Below, one piece after another: positions 54,057 to 64,000 of a stretch of DNA of 64,000 nucleotides. This stretch comes from Rivularia sp. MS3. GTDB lineage: Bacteria > Cyanobacteriota > Cyanobacteriia > Cyanobacteriales > Nostocaceae. Both the position numbers and the translations under genes were made by a program. The notes beneath the pieces are model-generated. The model was given only the letters and a program-made list of their open reading frames with translations, was not told the DNA's origin and searched no databases. Each line of letters starts with the position of its first letter. Position 1 is the first letter of the stretch. The stretch lies in contig JAHCMI010000010.1 in NCBI GenBank assembly GCA_019192545.1, positions 1 through 64,000 of the forward strand. Reading direction: 5' to 3'.

Positions 54057-57000
54057 TTAAGGAGCATCTAAGAAACCATTTTGAGTTAAATAGGATAAGA
54101 ATTTATCAAATAAATTCTGACTAACAGGTGGACATTTAATATCACTTCCATTTAGTCCATTTAGGGTATTCTGATAGTCAAATTCTAGAGTTGGAGATGT
54201 AGTATTTGGATCTGGTTCTTTTGACCAAAAAGGTACGAGGGGATATAAAGCATTCTCTGGAGATTTGCTGGCAATAGTCCGTAATTCTTCTCGCCACTGT
54301 ACATCAGTAATTTCTCGTAATTGATAGCCGAATAAACGCACCCAATTAATAATTTCATTCAAAGGAGCGGGATGAGGATTGATTAAGTGAAAAGCTTTAC
54401 CAAAGGATTCTTTTTGTTTAGATAAATGTAGAATTGCTTTGCTAACAAAATCCACTGGAATTAAATTTATCATACCTTCCCCTTGCGGTACGCTCCCTAA
54501 CTGAATGCAGCCTTTAAGCATTTTAAAGGTGTTATCGCTAGTATTACCCACACCAGTTTCACTATGCCAAATAATACGTCCCGGTCTGTAAATGCAAACA
54601 GGTAAACCGCGATCGCGGGCAATATTTATTAATTTTTCGGCAACCCATTTACTTTGAGCGTAACCCGTGTCTATGATTTTGTCGGGATTGATAACATCAC
54701 TTTCTCTAACTATCTTGACTCCCGAACCGACATGTGGAGAAATTGCGTTAGTGGTAGAAATAAAATGTACTGGTTTGGTTTTAATTTGAGTAGCTAAGCG
54801 CAAAATTTCTTGTGTCCCGAGAACATTAATCGGTTTCAAGACAGAATATGGATAAACAAAGTTAACCATTGCCCCATTGTGATATATAACATCAATCTGG
54901 CTGGCTAGGGTGGTAAATTCTGCTTCTGTTAATCCCAACAGTGGCTTTGATAATTCTCCGATTACAGGTACAATCCGAGAACTAAAGGATTCCTGCCATA
55001 AGCAATAAGTTGTTAAACAACTGTGAATTTTTTGTTTTCCTGTTTCTGAGTTAGCTGCACGCACTAAACAGAAAATATCTGCCTGAGTTTGTTGTAAAAG
55101 TTCGGCTAATAAAAATGAACCTAAAAAGCCTGTAGCACCAGTTAATAAAATAGCTTTTGGTTCTGCTTTCGACCAAATAAATGGTGTTTGTGGGAATATT
55201 GTTCGATCTAAATCCGCTTCTGCATTTAGATCGATTCGGAAAGAAATCGCGTTGACATCACCCGTGTTAATAACAATTTCAATTTGTTTTGCAAGTTCGG
55301 CAACAGTTGGTGTTTCAAATAAAATCTGGTAGGGTAAGTCAATTTGAAAAGCTTCGCGGACTTTGACTACAAGCTGAGTTAAAAGCAAAGAATGTCCCCC
55401 TAACTCAAAGAAATTATCGGTGACGCTAACGCGAGTTAAACCCAACAGTTTTGCCCAAATTCCTGCTAATACTTGTTCAACTGGGGTACGAGGAGCGATA
55501 AATTTGTGTTCGAGTTCGCCTATAACTGGTATTGGTAAAGCTTGACGGTCTATCTTTCCATTTGCTGTGAGTGGCAAAGATTTGAGCAGAACAAACGCAG
55601 AAGGCAGCATATATTCTGGCAATTTAGCTTGTAAAAAGCTACGCAGTTCGCTTGTATTATTATTTGACCATGCCTTTTGCTGGCTAATTAAATAAGCTAC
55701 TAAGCGCTTCTCTCCTGGTGTATCTTCTCGCTGTATAACTATAGCGCGAGCGATATCTTGATGCTGCTGCAATACTGTTTCAATCTCTGCTAATTCAATG
55801 CGGTAGCCTCGAATTTTGACTTGATTGTCAATTCTTCCTAAAAACTCAATATTGCTGTCTGGTAAGTAACGAGCTACATCTCCCGTTTTATACAATCGTG
55901 CTTTGACATCATTACTAAAAGGATTAGTAATAAATTTCGTTTGTGTTAGTTCCGGATGATGTAAATAACCTCGCGTCACAGAGGCACCCCCAATATACAA
56001 TTCACCTTTGACACCGATGGGAACTGGTTGCAGATATGGATCTAATAAATAAATCTGCGTGTTGTTCAAGGGACGACCTAATGGCACCGTTGCTGATTTA
56101 TATTGATAGCAATCCGAGTTTAATTGATAGCTCAGCACACCGACAGTTGTCTCTGTTGGCCCATAGTGGTTAATAATTGTGCATTCTGGGTTTAATTGAC
56201 GAATTTTTTTGATTAAATTCCAGGTGGTTGCTTCTCCTCCTAAAATTAATCTTTGTCGGGGCAAAATTGACTGACTGGGAAAAGATGTAAGTAGGGCTTC
56301 CAGATGTGAGGGTACTATCTTTAAGCAATCGATGGGATATTGATCAAAATAATCAATTAGTGCTTGGGGATCGGTTGCACGTTCAAAGCTAATTATATGC
56401 AAACAGCCACCCGTAGATAAAGCGGGAAAAATAGCTGTGTTACCTAGATCGGCAGCTACAGTCGAAACCATTGCAAAACTTGCTGCTGATGGTAAATTGA
56501 GACGCTCAATAATACCATGAAGATAATTAAGTAACTGCTGATGCTCAACTGCTACACCCTTGGGTTTACCTGTAGAGCCAGAAGTATAAATTACATAGGC
56601 TAAATTGGTAATGTTAATATCTGTGTGAAGATTTTCTTGACTTTCAACTGCGATCGCGTTCTGGAGTTGCTCCCAACAAATTACTTGGATTGCTTCTGGT
56701 GTAACTTTTGTAGCTAAATGTTGTTGAGTTAAGAGAATTGATATTTGAGCATCCTGCAACCTCAATGATAAATTCTCTGCTGGTAAATCTGGATCTAGTG
56801 GTAAGTAAGCACCACCAGCTTTTAGAATAGCAAGTAGAGCAACAATGGTATCCACAGAGCGTTCCATGTATATCCCTACGAGTACTTCTGGTTTCACTCC
56901 CAGTTTTTGTAGATAATGGGCTAATTGATTGGAGCGAGCATTTAGTTCGGTGTAAGTTAATTTTTGCTCTTCAAATACAACAGCAATATTTTGGGGTGTA

Positions 57001-58433
57001 CGTGCGACTTGTTCTGTAAATAATTGGTGAAAACATTTATCTTGAGGAAATTCTGTTTTAGTACGATTGAATTCTACTAACAGTTGCTGTTTATTGCTCT
57101 GGTTTAAAATTGCTAATTTATTAATTGCAGTTGCAGGAGCATCAACAGCACTTTCGATTAAATTTTGAAGATATGTCGCTAAAAGCTGGATATTTCCTGA
57201 GTTAAATAAATTGATATCGTAATCAAAATTTACTGTTAAATAATCGGCTTGTTGGTAGCAGGATAGTTTAATTTTAAAAGGCTCGGTACAAGCAAATTGT
57301 TTATAAATTGAAAATGAAACTTCGTCAGTAGAATATTTTGCTGTTTCTGGTTGAAATTCAAAACTAAAGGGGAAGAAAGCAGAATTAATATTAGTATTCT
57401 TCTCAGCTTGAGTCCAATTGTCCCATGTAAAATATTCTTGCCACTCCCAATTTTCTTGAATTGATTGACTAACTGTTTCTAATATTTCAGCAAAAGATGG
57501 TTCATTTTCAAAATTAACTGATAGTGGTAAATATTTAGTAATTAATCCTATGACTGACTCTAACTCTTCATATTTACGTCCATCAGTTGCAATACCGATA
57601 TTTAGCTGTTTTTGTTCGGTGAAACGAGATAATAAAATTTGCCAGCAGCTAATTAAAAAATCGGAAACAGAGGATTGATGTTTTTCAGCAATGATTTTTA
57701 TTTTTGACAATAAATGCGGCTGAATCTGCCAACTATAAGAAGCAATGTCAAACTGATAATCATCATTTGACAGTTGATTCTCTAAAGGTATGCTTAATTT
57801 TTTTAATGAAGATGCATCGTATTGCTGCCAATATTTTTTACCATCGTCTGCGTCAGCATCTTCTAATAATTCATTTTGCCATTCAGAAAATTGCAAATAT
57901 TGGACGATTTCTTCACTATCTAATTCTCTACCTTGCAAAACAGCATCATAACACAAACTAATTTCTTGGGCTAAATTATTAATTGAAAGACTATCCGCAC
58001 AAATCGCCGGTAAAGTTATCAGTAGAATATACTGGTTTGCTGATAACTTTATCAACGAAACACGTAACAGTAAATCTTGCTCAAAATTCCAAGGAATCAA
58101 TCTTTCCTGCTGTAAAAAAGATGCAAGTTTATTTAACTGTTCCTGTTCTTGTGTATTGCTCAAATCAACATCTTTGATAGTTAAATATCCTTGTTCGCTG
58201 ATTCTCTGCATCGGCGTTTTGATTCCTGCTAGTTTGATAAAATTAGTTCGCAGGATGTCTTGACGCTTGACAACTTGTTCTAAAGCTAATTTGAGAATAT
58301 CTTTTTGCAGTCTTCCCTCGATTAATATCGCACCTTGGACGCAATAGGAAGAATTATCTTTTTGCAAGTGCCAAAGATGTTGTTGTTGAGGAGAAATCCG
58401 AAATATATTAGTAGTTGTTTCTTGTAATTGCAT
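54057..58433 (-). CDS. NRPS 2: degenerate C (interface-like), A (Asp), T, thioester reductase
   Basis: 1458 aa. Residues about 10-440 are a condensation-type domain in which the HHxxxDG motif is replaced by LPAICADS (141-148). The adenylation domain (about 460-975) has TSGSTGKPKG at 617-626, and aligning it by eye to PheA gives the specificity code D-L-T-K-I-G-H-V-G-K, the Asp type. The carrier domain has LGGHSLL (S1015). The C-terminus is a reductase with TGATGFLG (1098-1105) and Y1258-x3-K1262. So the chain should leave as an aldehyde or alcohol. A degenerate C domain before an Asp module, next to a TauD domain, fits the interface domains of beta-hydroxyaspartate siderophore NRPSs. It starts 16 bp after NRPS 1. 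Confidence 0.9.
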   Translation of the reverse strand: MQLQETTTNIFRISPQQQHLWHLQKDNSSYCVQGAILIEGRLQKDILKLALEQVVKRQDILRTNFIKLAGIKTPMQRISEQGYLTIKDVDLSNTQEQEQLNKLASFLQQERLIPWNFEQDLLLRVSLIKLSANQYILLITLPAICADSLSINNLAQEISLCYDAVLQGRELDSEEIVQYLQFSEWQNELLEDADADDGKKYWQQYDASSLKKLSIPLENQLSNDDYQFDIASYSWQIQPHLLSKIKIIAEKHQSSVSDFLISCWQILLSRFTEQKQLNIGIATDGRKYEELESVIGLITKYLPLSVNFENEPSFAEILETVSQSIQENWEWQEYFTWDNWTQAEKNTNINSAFFPFSFEFQPETAKYSTDEVSFSIYKQFACTEPFKIKLSCYQQADYLTVNFDYDINLFNSGNIQLLATYLQNLIESAVDAPATAINKLAILNQSNKQQLLVEFNRTKTEFPQDKCFHQLFTEQVARTPQNIAVVFEEQKLTYTELNARSNQLAHYLQKLGVKPEVLVGIYMERSVDTIVALLAILKAGGAYLPLDPDLPAENLSLRLQDAQISILLTQQHLATKVTPEAIQVICWEQLQNAIAVESQENLHTDINITNLAYVIYTSGSTGKPKGVAVEHQQLLNYLHGIIERLNLPSAASFAMVSTVAADLGNTAIFPALSTGGCLHIISFERATDPQALIDYFDQYPIDCLKIVPSHLEALLTSFPSQSILPRQRLILGGEATTWNLIKKIRQLNPECTIINHYGPTETTVGVLSYQLNSDCYQYKSATVPLGRPLNNTQIYLLDPYLQPVPIGVKGELYIGGASVTRGYLHHPELTQTKFITNPFSNDVKARLYKTGDVARYLPDSNIEFLGRIDNQVKIRGYRIELAEIETVLQQHQDIARAIVIQREDTPGEKRLVAYLISQQKAWSNNNTSELRSFLQAKLPEYMLPSAFVLLKSLPLTANGKIDRQALPIPVIGELEHKFIAPRTPVEQVLAGIWAKLLGLTRVSVTDNFFELGGHSLLLTQLVVKVREAFQIDLPYQILFETPTVAELAKQIEIVINTGDVNAISFRIDLNAEADLDRTIFPQTPFIWSKAEPKAILLTGATGFLGSFLLAELLQQTQADIFCLVRAANSETGKQKIHSCLTTYCLWQESFSSRIVPVIGELSKPLLGLTEAEFTTLASQIDVIYHNGAMVNFVYPYSVLKPINVLGTQEILRLATQIKTKPVHFISTTNAISPHVGSGVKIVRESDVINPDKIIDTGYAQSKWVAEKLINIARDRGLPVCIYRPGRIIWHSETGVGNTSDNTFKMLKGCIQLGSVPQGEGMINLIPVDFVSKAILHLSKQKESFGKAFHLINPHPAPLNEIINWVRLFGYQLREITDVQWREELRTIASKSPENALYPLVPFWSKEPDPNTTSPTLEFDYQNTLNGLNGSDIKCPPVSQNLFDKFLSYLTQNGFLDAP

Positions 58434-58449
58434 TTTACTAAACTATAAT

Positions 58450-61400
58450 TTATATATCTTTACTGTTAACAATTTCAGCCATTGCCACAACAATTTTACG
58501 TTTTCCTATATAGGGATTGCGACCGTGAGCAACGAGCATATTATCAAGCATTAAAATATCGCCTTTGTGCCAAGGAAAAGCAATTTCAGCTTGTTTATAA
58601 ACAGATGTCACCTCATCAATTACTGACTGTTCTATGGTTGTACCATCACCGTAATAAACATTACGTGGGAGATTTTCTTCCCCAAATAACGATAACAGAG
58701 ATTCACGAACATATTTATCTAAATAAGCAATGTGATGTAACTGAATTTGGTTAAAAAACACCCATTCCTTTGTTGTAGGATGTTGAGCAATAGCTTGACG
58801 AATCTCTTGAGTTTTTAACCCTCCATCTGCTTTCCATTCCCACTGAATTCCATTTTGTTTGCAGAAATTTTCTACTTCTGTTTTATCATCTGTATGAAAG
58901 AAATTTTGCCAACTTACATCTAGCCCATCGGTGTAGTTACGGACATACATTAATTGTTTTTGGGCAAATTTTTCTTTAGTTTGAGCATTTAATAATTGAT
59001 AAACTTGACGACAATCAACTATTGGTGTTTCTCCCCTTGCTTCGGCTGGTTGTACGCAATAAAACCAGATTTTCATGGGGTATCTGTGCATGTGAGAGCT
59101 TTCATTATGAAAGAAAATTGCTTTATCTGCGGGATAAGGTGTAGAACCGTAAACCTTACCACCTAAATCTTCCCTCGGTAAATCACCATATTCACCAAAT
59201 AATTCCGGACAAACAGCTTGAGCAAAGTTTTCAAAATCTGGTATCGAATAAGTGTTGAATCCTCGGAAAAGAATTGCACCATGTTTGAGTAAATTAGTTT
59301 CGATAAATTGTCGATTATTCTTAGCCCAATCGATAAAATCGAGGTCAAATGTATTGGGTTGACAAATAAGGGGTATTTGTTCTAGTTGAAAATAATCAGT
59401 TTTAACTAATTTTTCTGGAGCGACACTAACAGCTTTTGGCTTTATTTTTTTGAATTTTTGGAAATTCCTAGACTGACGTTTTGTTTTTTCACTAATTTCT
59501 TGTTGTTTTTCCTCTGGAGTCAACATATCTAAAAAATTGATTTTAGTATCTGGCTGGTTAATAATACTCTTGAGAAGAGTTTGGAAGTGAGTAGAAAGTT
59601 TGGCTATATCTATTTGATTAAATAAATCGGTTTTATATTTCCAACCCAGTAATATTTTCTCTTCTGTTTCAGTGGCAAATAAAGCTAAATCGAACTTTGA
59701 TTGTCCGTCTTCAATTTCTATAGATTGCAATTTTAAATCGGCAATTTCAATTTCTGGATTTGGAGTATTTTGCAAAACAAATAATACTTGAAACAGAGGA
59801 ATTTGTTGTAAATTACGCTCAGTTTTGAACTCTTCAACCAACTTTTCAAAAGGTAAATCTTGGTGAGCATAAGCTTCTAATGTTACTTCACGCACTCGCT
59901 GCAATAATTCTCGAAAGCTAGGATTACCACGCATATCTGTACGTAGTACTAATAAATTAATAAAGAAACCAATCAGTAACTCAGTGTTACTTTGAGTACG
60001 GTTAGCAATATCGGTACCAACAACGATATCATCTTGCTTAGTGTAGCGATAAAGTAAAGTTTGTAAACCTGCCAGTAATGTCATAAATAGAGTAACATTT
60101 TCCTGACGGCTAAATTCTAGAATCTGCTGCGATAAATCTTCAGATAATTCAAAGTTGTAACTTGCACCTTTAAAAGTTGGATTGTTGGGTTGAGAACGTT
60201 GAATGGGTAATTTTAATACGGGTAAATTACCACCTAATAATTGTCGCTTCCAATAAGTTAAATGATGCTCTAATATTTGTCCTTGTAAACATTGTTTTTG
60301 CCATACAGCGAAATCAGCATATTGGATGGGTAAAGGTGGTAATGGGTTAATATCACCAGTAGAAAAAGCCTTATACAAAGCTGTAATTTCTTTAACTAAA
60401 ACTCCCATTGACCAAGCATCAGTAATAATATGATGCATTATAAGTATTAGTATATATTCTGTGGGAGATAATTTTAATAATTTTACTCTTAATAAAGGAG
60501 GATTATTTAAATCAAATGGTTGTAATTTTTCAGAAGCTGCAATTTCTTCAACTAAATCAGGCTGTGCGGTTAATGTAGTAGTCTGTAAATCAATAATTGG
60601 TAAATCTAGAGTTAAATTATCTGTAATATGTTGAATGGGTTTATCTTCGACAGTAACAAAGCTTGTTCGTAAAATTTCATGTCTTTGTACAATGCTATTT
60701 AAACTTTGCTCTAATGCAGCAATATTCAGCGAACCAGTTAACTTGACAGCAGTAAAAATATTATATAAAGGGCTATTAGGAATTAATTGATTTAAAAACC
60801 ATAGACGTTGTTGAGCAAAAGAAAGTGGTAATTTTTCATCTCTAGAAACCACTTCGATAGCAGGGTATGACATTGGAATATTAGTCGAATTGCTATCAAT
60901 ATTTTCCGCTAATCCTGCTATATTTGGAGACTCAAATAAACAGCGTAAAGGAATATTTACATTTAATTCATCTCTAATTCGTGACATTACTTGTGTAGCT
61001 AACAAAGAATGTCCGCCTAAATTAAAAAAGTTGTCGTATATTCCAATTGTCTCTATGTTTAAAATCTGCGACCAAATTTTAACTAATCTTTCTTCTATAG
61101 AAGTACGCGGTTTTGCACAGTTAGTTTGTTTTTCTAGTTGAGATAAATCCGGACTTGGTAGTGATTTTCTATCTACTTTACCATTTAGAGTCAACGGTAA
61201 TTTATCTAATAACATAAATGCCGACGGTATCATAAACTGAGGCAATTTTGAATGCAAATACTGACGTAGTTCTACTATAAATTGCGAAGTATCGGCAGAT
61301 GATGTTGTGACAACGTAAGCTACAAGTTGCTGATTTCCTAATATATCTTCCCTAGCGACAACAACCGCTTCTTGCACGGTAGAATGTTGTTTGATGGAAG

Positions 61401-64000
61401 TTTCAATTTCTCCTAATTCAATCCGGAAACCGCGAACTTTAACCTGATTGTCAATACGTCCTAGATATTCAATATTTCCATCAGCAAGATAACGAACTAA
61501 ATCACCAGTTTTATATAATTTTGAATTTAAATTATCATCAAATTTAGAATCGATAAATTTTTTATTAGTTAAATTTGCACGGTTTAAATAACCTCGTGAT
61601 AATCCTGCACCACCAATATACAACTCACCGGATACACCAACAGGTACTAGCTGCAATTGTCTATCTAAAATATAAATTTCGGTATTAGCAATAGGACGAC
61701 CAATAGGAACTAAAGACTTAGATAAATGATTGCTTTTTACTTGAAAAACTGTTGACCAGATTGTTGTTTCTGTAGGTCCATATAGATTCCAAACTGCGGC
61801 AGATTTTTCGATTAATTTTATTGCTAAATCCTGAGAAAGAGCTTCACCACCAGAAAGAATTTTTAATTTTTTGCTACCAATCCAACCAGAGGTAATTAAC
61901 ATTTGCCAAGTGGCTGGAGTCGCTTGCATAATAGTCGCACCAGTAGCAGCAATTTTTTGACTTAATAATTCACTATCCATAGCTGCTTCACGGCTAACTA
62001 ATACCAGACGTGCGCCACAAATTAATGGTAAATATAATTCTAATGCTGCAATATCAAAAGAGATGGAAGTGACAGCCAAAAGTGTATCGGTTGCAGTTAA
62101 TCCCGGCTGTTTTTGCATTGATTTTAAGAAATTAACAACACTACCATGATTAATTTGTACACCTTTAGGTTTACCCGTAGAGCCAGAAGTATAAATTACA
62201 TAAGCTAAATGAGAAGAGTTGATATCTAGTTTAAAATCAGGTTTTTGTTGATTAATTTGTTGCCAATCTTTATCTATACAAATAATTTCAGCATTATGAC
62301 AAGGAAGATGATTTAATAAACTTTCTTGAGTTAATAAAAACTTAACTTGAGCATCTTCTAGCATCAGCGACAAACGTTGTTTAGGATAAGCTGGATCTAA
62401 GGGTAAATAACCTCCACCAGCTTTTAAAATTCCTAATAATCCTACTACTATTGCTAAAGAACGCTCGACACAAATTCCTACCAAAGTATCTGCTTTAACT
62501 CCTAATTTTTGCAGATAGGATGCTAATTGGTTGCTCCTTTGATTTAATTCACGGTAAGTTAGCTGTTGTTGCTCAAAAATTACGGCTATAGCATCGGGTG
62601 TTTTTTGCGCTTGTAATTCGATTAACTGATGAATACAAACATCTTGCTGCCAATCTATTTGGGTATTATTCCAATCAATTAATAACTGATTTTTTTCTGT
62701 TTCTGTTAGTAATGGTAACTCAGATATTTTAGCCTGGGGATTAGCAACAATACCAGATAATAAATTTTGAAAATGTGCTACCATCCGGGTAATTGTAGTA
62801 GATTCAAACAAATCAGAACTATACTCTAAATAACCAAATAATCCTGCATCGGTTTCTGAAAAACATAAATCTAAATCAAATTTGGCTGTTTGATGTTCCT
62901 CATTATTTAATTGACTCAAAGTTAATTCTGGTAACTCCAGACTTTTTGTAGGAGTATTCTGGAGTTGAAAAGCAACTTGGAACAAGGGATTATAGTTTAA
63001 ATTACGCTCTGGTTGCAGTTCTTCTACTAACTTTTCAAAAGGTAAATCTTGATGAGAATAAGCTCCTAAAGTTATATCTCGTACCCTAGTTAATAATTCG
63101 GTAAAAGTGGGATTACCAGATAAGTCGGTACGCAACACTAAAGTATTAACAAAAAAGCCAATTAACTTTTCTATTTCAGGTCGATTGCGATTAGCAATCG
63201 GAGAACCAATACAAATATCATCTTGATTAGTATAGCGGTACAATAAAACTTTAAAAGCCGCTAATAAAGTCATGAATAAAGTGACATTTTTTTTGCGACT
63301 TAAAGAACGTAATCGTTTGGTTAAGTCTTGAGATAAAATAAAAGAATGACTTGCACCTTTAAAAGTAGGAATAGTAGGTCTGGGTTTATCTGTAGGTAAA
63401 GCTAAAAGAGAAATATTATTTAACTGCTGCTTCCAATAATTCAGTTGTTGTTCTAAAACCTTACCTTGTAACCATTCTTTTTGCCATACTGCAAAATCAG
63501 CATATTGAATGGGTAATTCAGGTAAAGATAATAGCTGCTCTTGATTACATAAATTTGTATAAAGTGTAACTAATTCTTCTACTAATAATCCCATTGACCA
63601 ACCATCAGCAATAATGTGATGTAAAGTGAATAAGATTACAAATTCTGTTTGATTTAATTTTAGTAATTTTACTCGTAATAATGGACTAGATTCCAAATCG
63701 AAAGCAGTAAGAGCTTCTTGATTAATTAACTGTTGTAATTCTGGTTCTGGAAGTACCGAACCACTTAAATCAACAATTGGAATTCTCAATTTTAAAGATG
63801 CCTGAATAACCTGGACTGGTTGCCCATTTATAGTTTTAAATATGCTTCGTAAAATTTGATGACGCTGAATAATTTCATTGATACTTTGCTCTAAAGCTGT
63901 AATATTCAATTTTCCCTTGAGCTTCACAGCACCAGGTATATTATAAAAAGGATTTCCAGGCTCTAATTTATCTAAAAACCATAATCTTTGTTGAGCAAAA
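58450..64000 (-). CDS. NRPS 1 (5' end beyond window): C, A (Gly), T, C, TauD-type hydroxylase
   Basis: Partial; the frame is open to base 64000 and starts outside the window. Numbering from codon 63927: C domain with HHIIADG (103-109); A domain with TSGSTGKPKG (about 581) and, by alignment to PheA, the code D-I-L-Q-L-G-L-I-W-K, the Gly type; carrier LGGHSLL (about 972); second C domain with HHIITDA (about 1166, final Gly of the motif replaced by Ala). From about 1490 comes an Fe(II)/2-oxoglutarate oxygenase domain: HNE (H1607, E1609) and a distal AHGRNPYIGKR (H1801), like SyrP. The second C domain should join Gly to Asp of NRPS 2, and the oxygenase should hydroxylate that Asp. More modules probably lie upstream. 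Confidence 0.92.
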   Translation of the reverse strand, partial: FAQQRLWFLDKLEPGNPFYNIPGAVKLKGKLNITALEQSINEIIQRHQILRSIFKTINGQPVQVIQASLKLRIPIVDLSGSVLPEPELQQLINQEALTAFDLESSPLLRVKLLKLNQTEFVILFTLHHIIADGWSMGLLVEELVTLYTNLCNQEQLLSLPELPIQYADFAVWQKEWLQGKVLEQQLNYWKQQLNNISLLALPTDKPRPTIPTFKGASHSFILSQDLTKRLRSLSRKKNVTLFMTLLAAFKVLLYRYTNQDDICIGSPIANRNRPEIEKLIGFFVNTLVLRTDLSGNPTFTELLTRVRDITLGAYSHQDLPFEKLVEELQPERNLNYNPLFQVAFQLQNTPTKSLELPELTLSQLNNEEHQTAKFDLDLCFSETDAGLFGYLEYSSDLFESTTITRMVAHFQNLLSGIVANPQAKISELPLLTETEKNQLLIDWNNTQIDWQQDVCIHQLIELQAQKTPDAIAVIFEQQQLTYRELNQRSNQLASYLQKLGVKADTLVGICVERSLAIVVGLLGILKAGGGYLPLDPAYPKQRLSLMLEDAQVKFLLTQESLLNHLPCHNAEIICIDKDWQQINQQKPDFKLDINSSHLAYVIYTSGSTGKPKGVQINHGSVVNFLKSMQKQPGLTATDTLLAVTSISFDIAALELYLPLICGARLVLVSREAAMDSELLSQKIAATGATIMQATPATWQMLITSGWIGSKKLKILSGGEALSQDLAIKLIEKSAAVWNLYGPTETTIWSTVFQVKSNHLSKSLVPIGRPIANTEIYILDRQLQLVPVGVSGELYIGGAGLSRGYLNRANLTNKKFIDSKFDDNLNSKLYKTGDLVRYLADGNIEYLGRIDNQVKVRGFRIELGEIETSIKQHSTVQEAVVVAREDILGNQQLVAYVVTTSSADTSQFIVELRQYLHSKLPQFMIPSAFMLLDKLPLTLNGKVDRKSLPSPDLSQLEKQTNCAKPRTSIEERLVKIWSQILNIETIGIYDNFFNLGGHSLLATQVMSRIRDELNVNIPLRCLFESPNIAGLAENIDSNSTNIPMSYPAIEVVSRDEKLPLSFAQQRLWFLNQLIPNSPLYNIFTAVKLTGSLNIAALEQSLNSIVQRHEILRTSFVTVEDKPIQHITDNLTLDLPIIDLQTTTLTAQPDLVEEIAASEKLQPFDLNNPPLLRVKLLKLSPTEYILILIMHHIITDAWSMGVLVKEITALYKAFSTGDINPLPPLPIQYADFAVWQKQCLQGQILEHHLTYWKRQLLGGNLPVLKLPIQRSQPNNPTFKGASYNFELSEDLSQQILEFSRQENVTLFMTLLAGLQTLLYRYTKQDDIVVGTDIANRTQSNTELLIGFFINLLVLRTDMRGNPSFRELLQRVREVTLEAYAHQDLPFEKLVEEFKTERNLQQIPLFQVLFVLQNTPNPEIEIADLKLQSIEIEDGQSKFDLALFATETEEKILLGWKYKTDLFNQIDIAKLSTHFQTLLKSIINQPDTKINFLDMLTPEEKQQEISEKTKRQSRNFQKFKKIKPKAVSVAPEKLVKTDYFQLEQIPLICQPNTFDLDFIDWAKNNRQFIETNLLKHGAILFRGFNTYSIPDFENFAQAVCPELFGEYGDLPREDLGGKVYGSTPYPADKAIFFHNESSHMHRYPMKIWFYCVQPAEARGETPIVDCRQVYQLLNAQTKEKFAQKQLMYVRNYTDGLDVSWQNFFHTDDKTEVENFCKQNGIQWEWKADGGLKTQEIRQAIAQHPTTKEWVFFNQIQLHHIAYLDKYVRESLLSLFGEENLPRNVYYGDGTTIEQSVIDEVTSVYKQAEIAFPWHKGDILMLDNMLVAHGRNPYIGKRKIVVAMAEIVNSKDI

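Overview
The window looks like chromosomal DNA of a filamentous cyanobacterium, probably Nostocales. The signs are scattered HIP1 octamers (GCGATCGC), short tandem repeats such as CTCCCTCA, many miniature inverted-repeat elements in long AT-rich spacers, a group 2 sigma factor, a very large Ser/Thr kinase-AAA-GAF protein, and NRPS and YcaO genes. No tRNA, rRNA, CRISPR array or prophage was seen. The species cannot be fixed from the sequence alone.

Bases 1-23200 form a metal (most likely copper) resistance island mixed with stress genes. It holds a DUF442-type phosphatase, a Met-rich exported protein, a DUF411 protein, a Tat-exported multicopper oxidase, an RND adaptor and pump, a lipoprotein that duplicates the adaptor's C-terminal domain, a MerR-family regulator, a glutaredoxin-MauE membrane protein and a PepSY-like membrane protein. 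Two regulatory signals recur through it. Five MerR-type promoters share one layout (TTGACT, 20-bp spacer with a dyad, -10 element) in front of five transcription units. Nine copies of the direct repeat TTTCAT-N5-TTTCAT lie in front of metal genes and in gene-free spacers. Four of the nine are followed within about 170 nt by an intrinsic terminator and no ORF, so they may drive small RNAs. Other genes here are a CYP152-like peroxygenase P450, a methyltransferase, a sigma factor and small stress proteins. An APC permease is split by a roughly 0.36-kb insertion.

Bases 23200-25800 are a repeat-rich graveyard: an IS701-like transposase remnant, a sulfotransferase 3' fragment, repeats, and an intact CopG-like/MazF toxin-antitoxin pair. 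Bases 25800-35500 carry a glycosyltransferase-methyltransferase fusion, a fused RiPP cyclodehydratase (RRE + E1-like + YcaO), a vMAP-like AAA protein, an amidohydrolase and an unrecognised 361-aa protein ending in Ser-Cys-Thr. A 12-bp periodic repeat (ATGAACTTT) precedes both the YcaO gene and the amidohydrolase operon, which suggests they are controlled together. Bases 36071-41887 encode one 1938-aa kinase/AAA/GAF protein ending in an AAA_35-type domain.

Bases 41900-50400 are degenerating. They contain a 285-bp element with target-site duplication, a broken sigma-TPR gene, a truncated DUF2887 gene, a broken double glycosyltransferase and a sulfotransferase with a premature stop. Bases 50395-64000 are one leftward operon that enters from beyond the window. 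It comprises NRPS 1 (C-A[Gly]-T-C-TauD), NRPS 2 (degenerate C/interface-A[Asp]-T-reductase), a type II thioesterase, a PvdQ/AHL-acylase-like lipoprotein and a TolC-like exported protein. Together these suggest a peptide with beta-hydroxy-aspartate released as an aldehyde or alcohol, possibly a siderophore.
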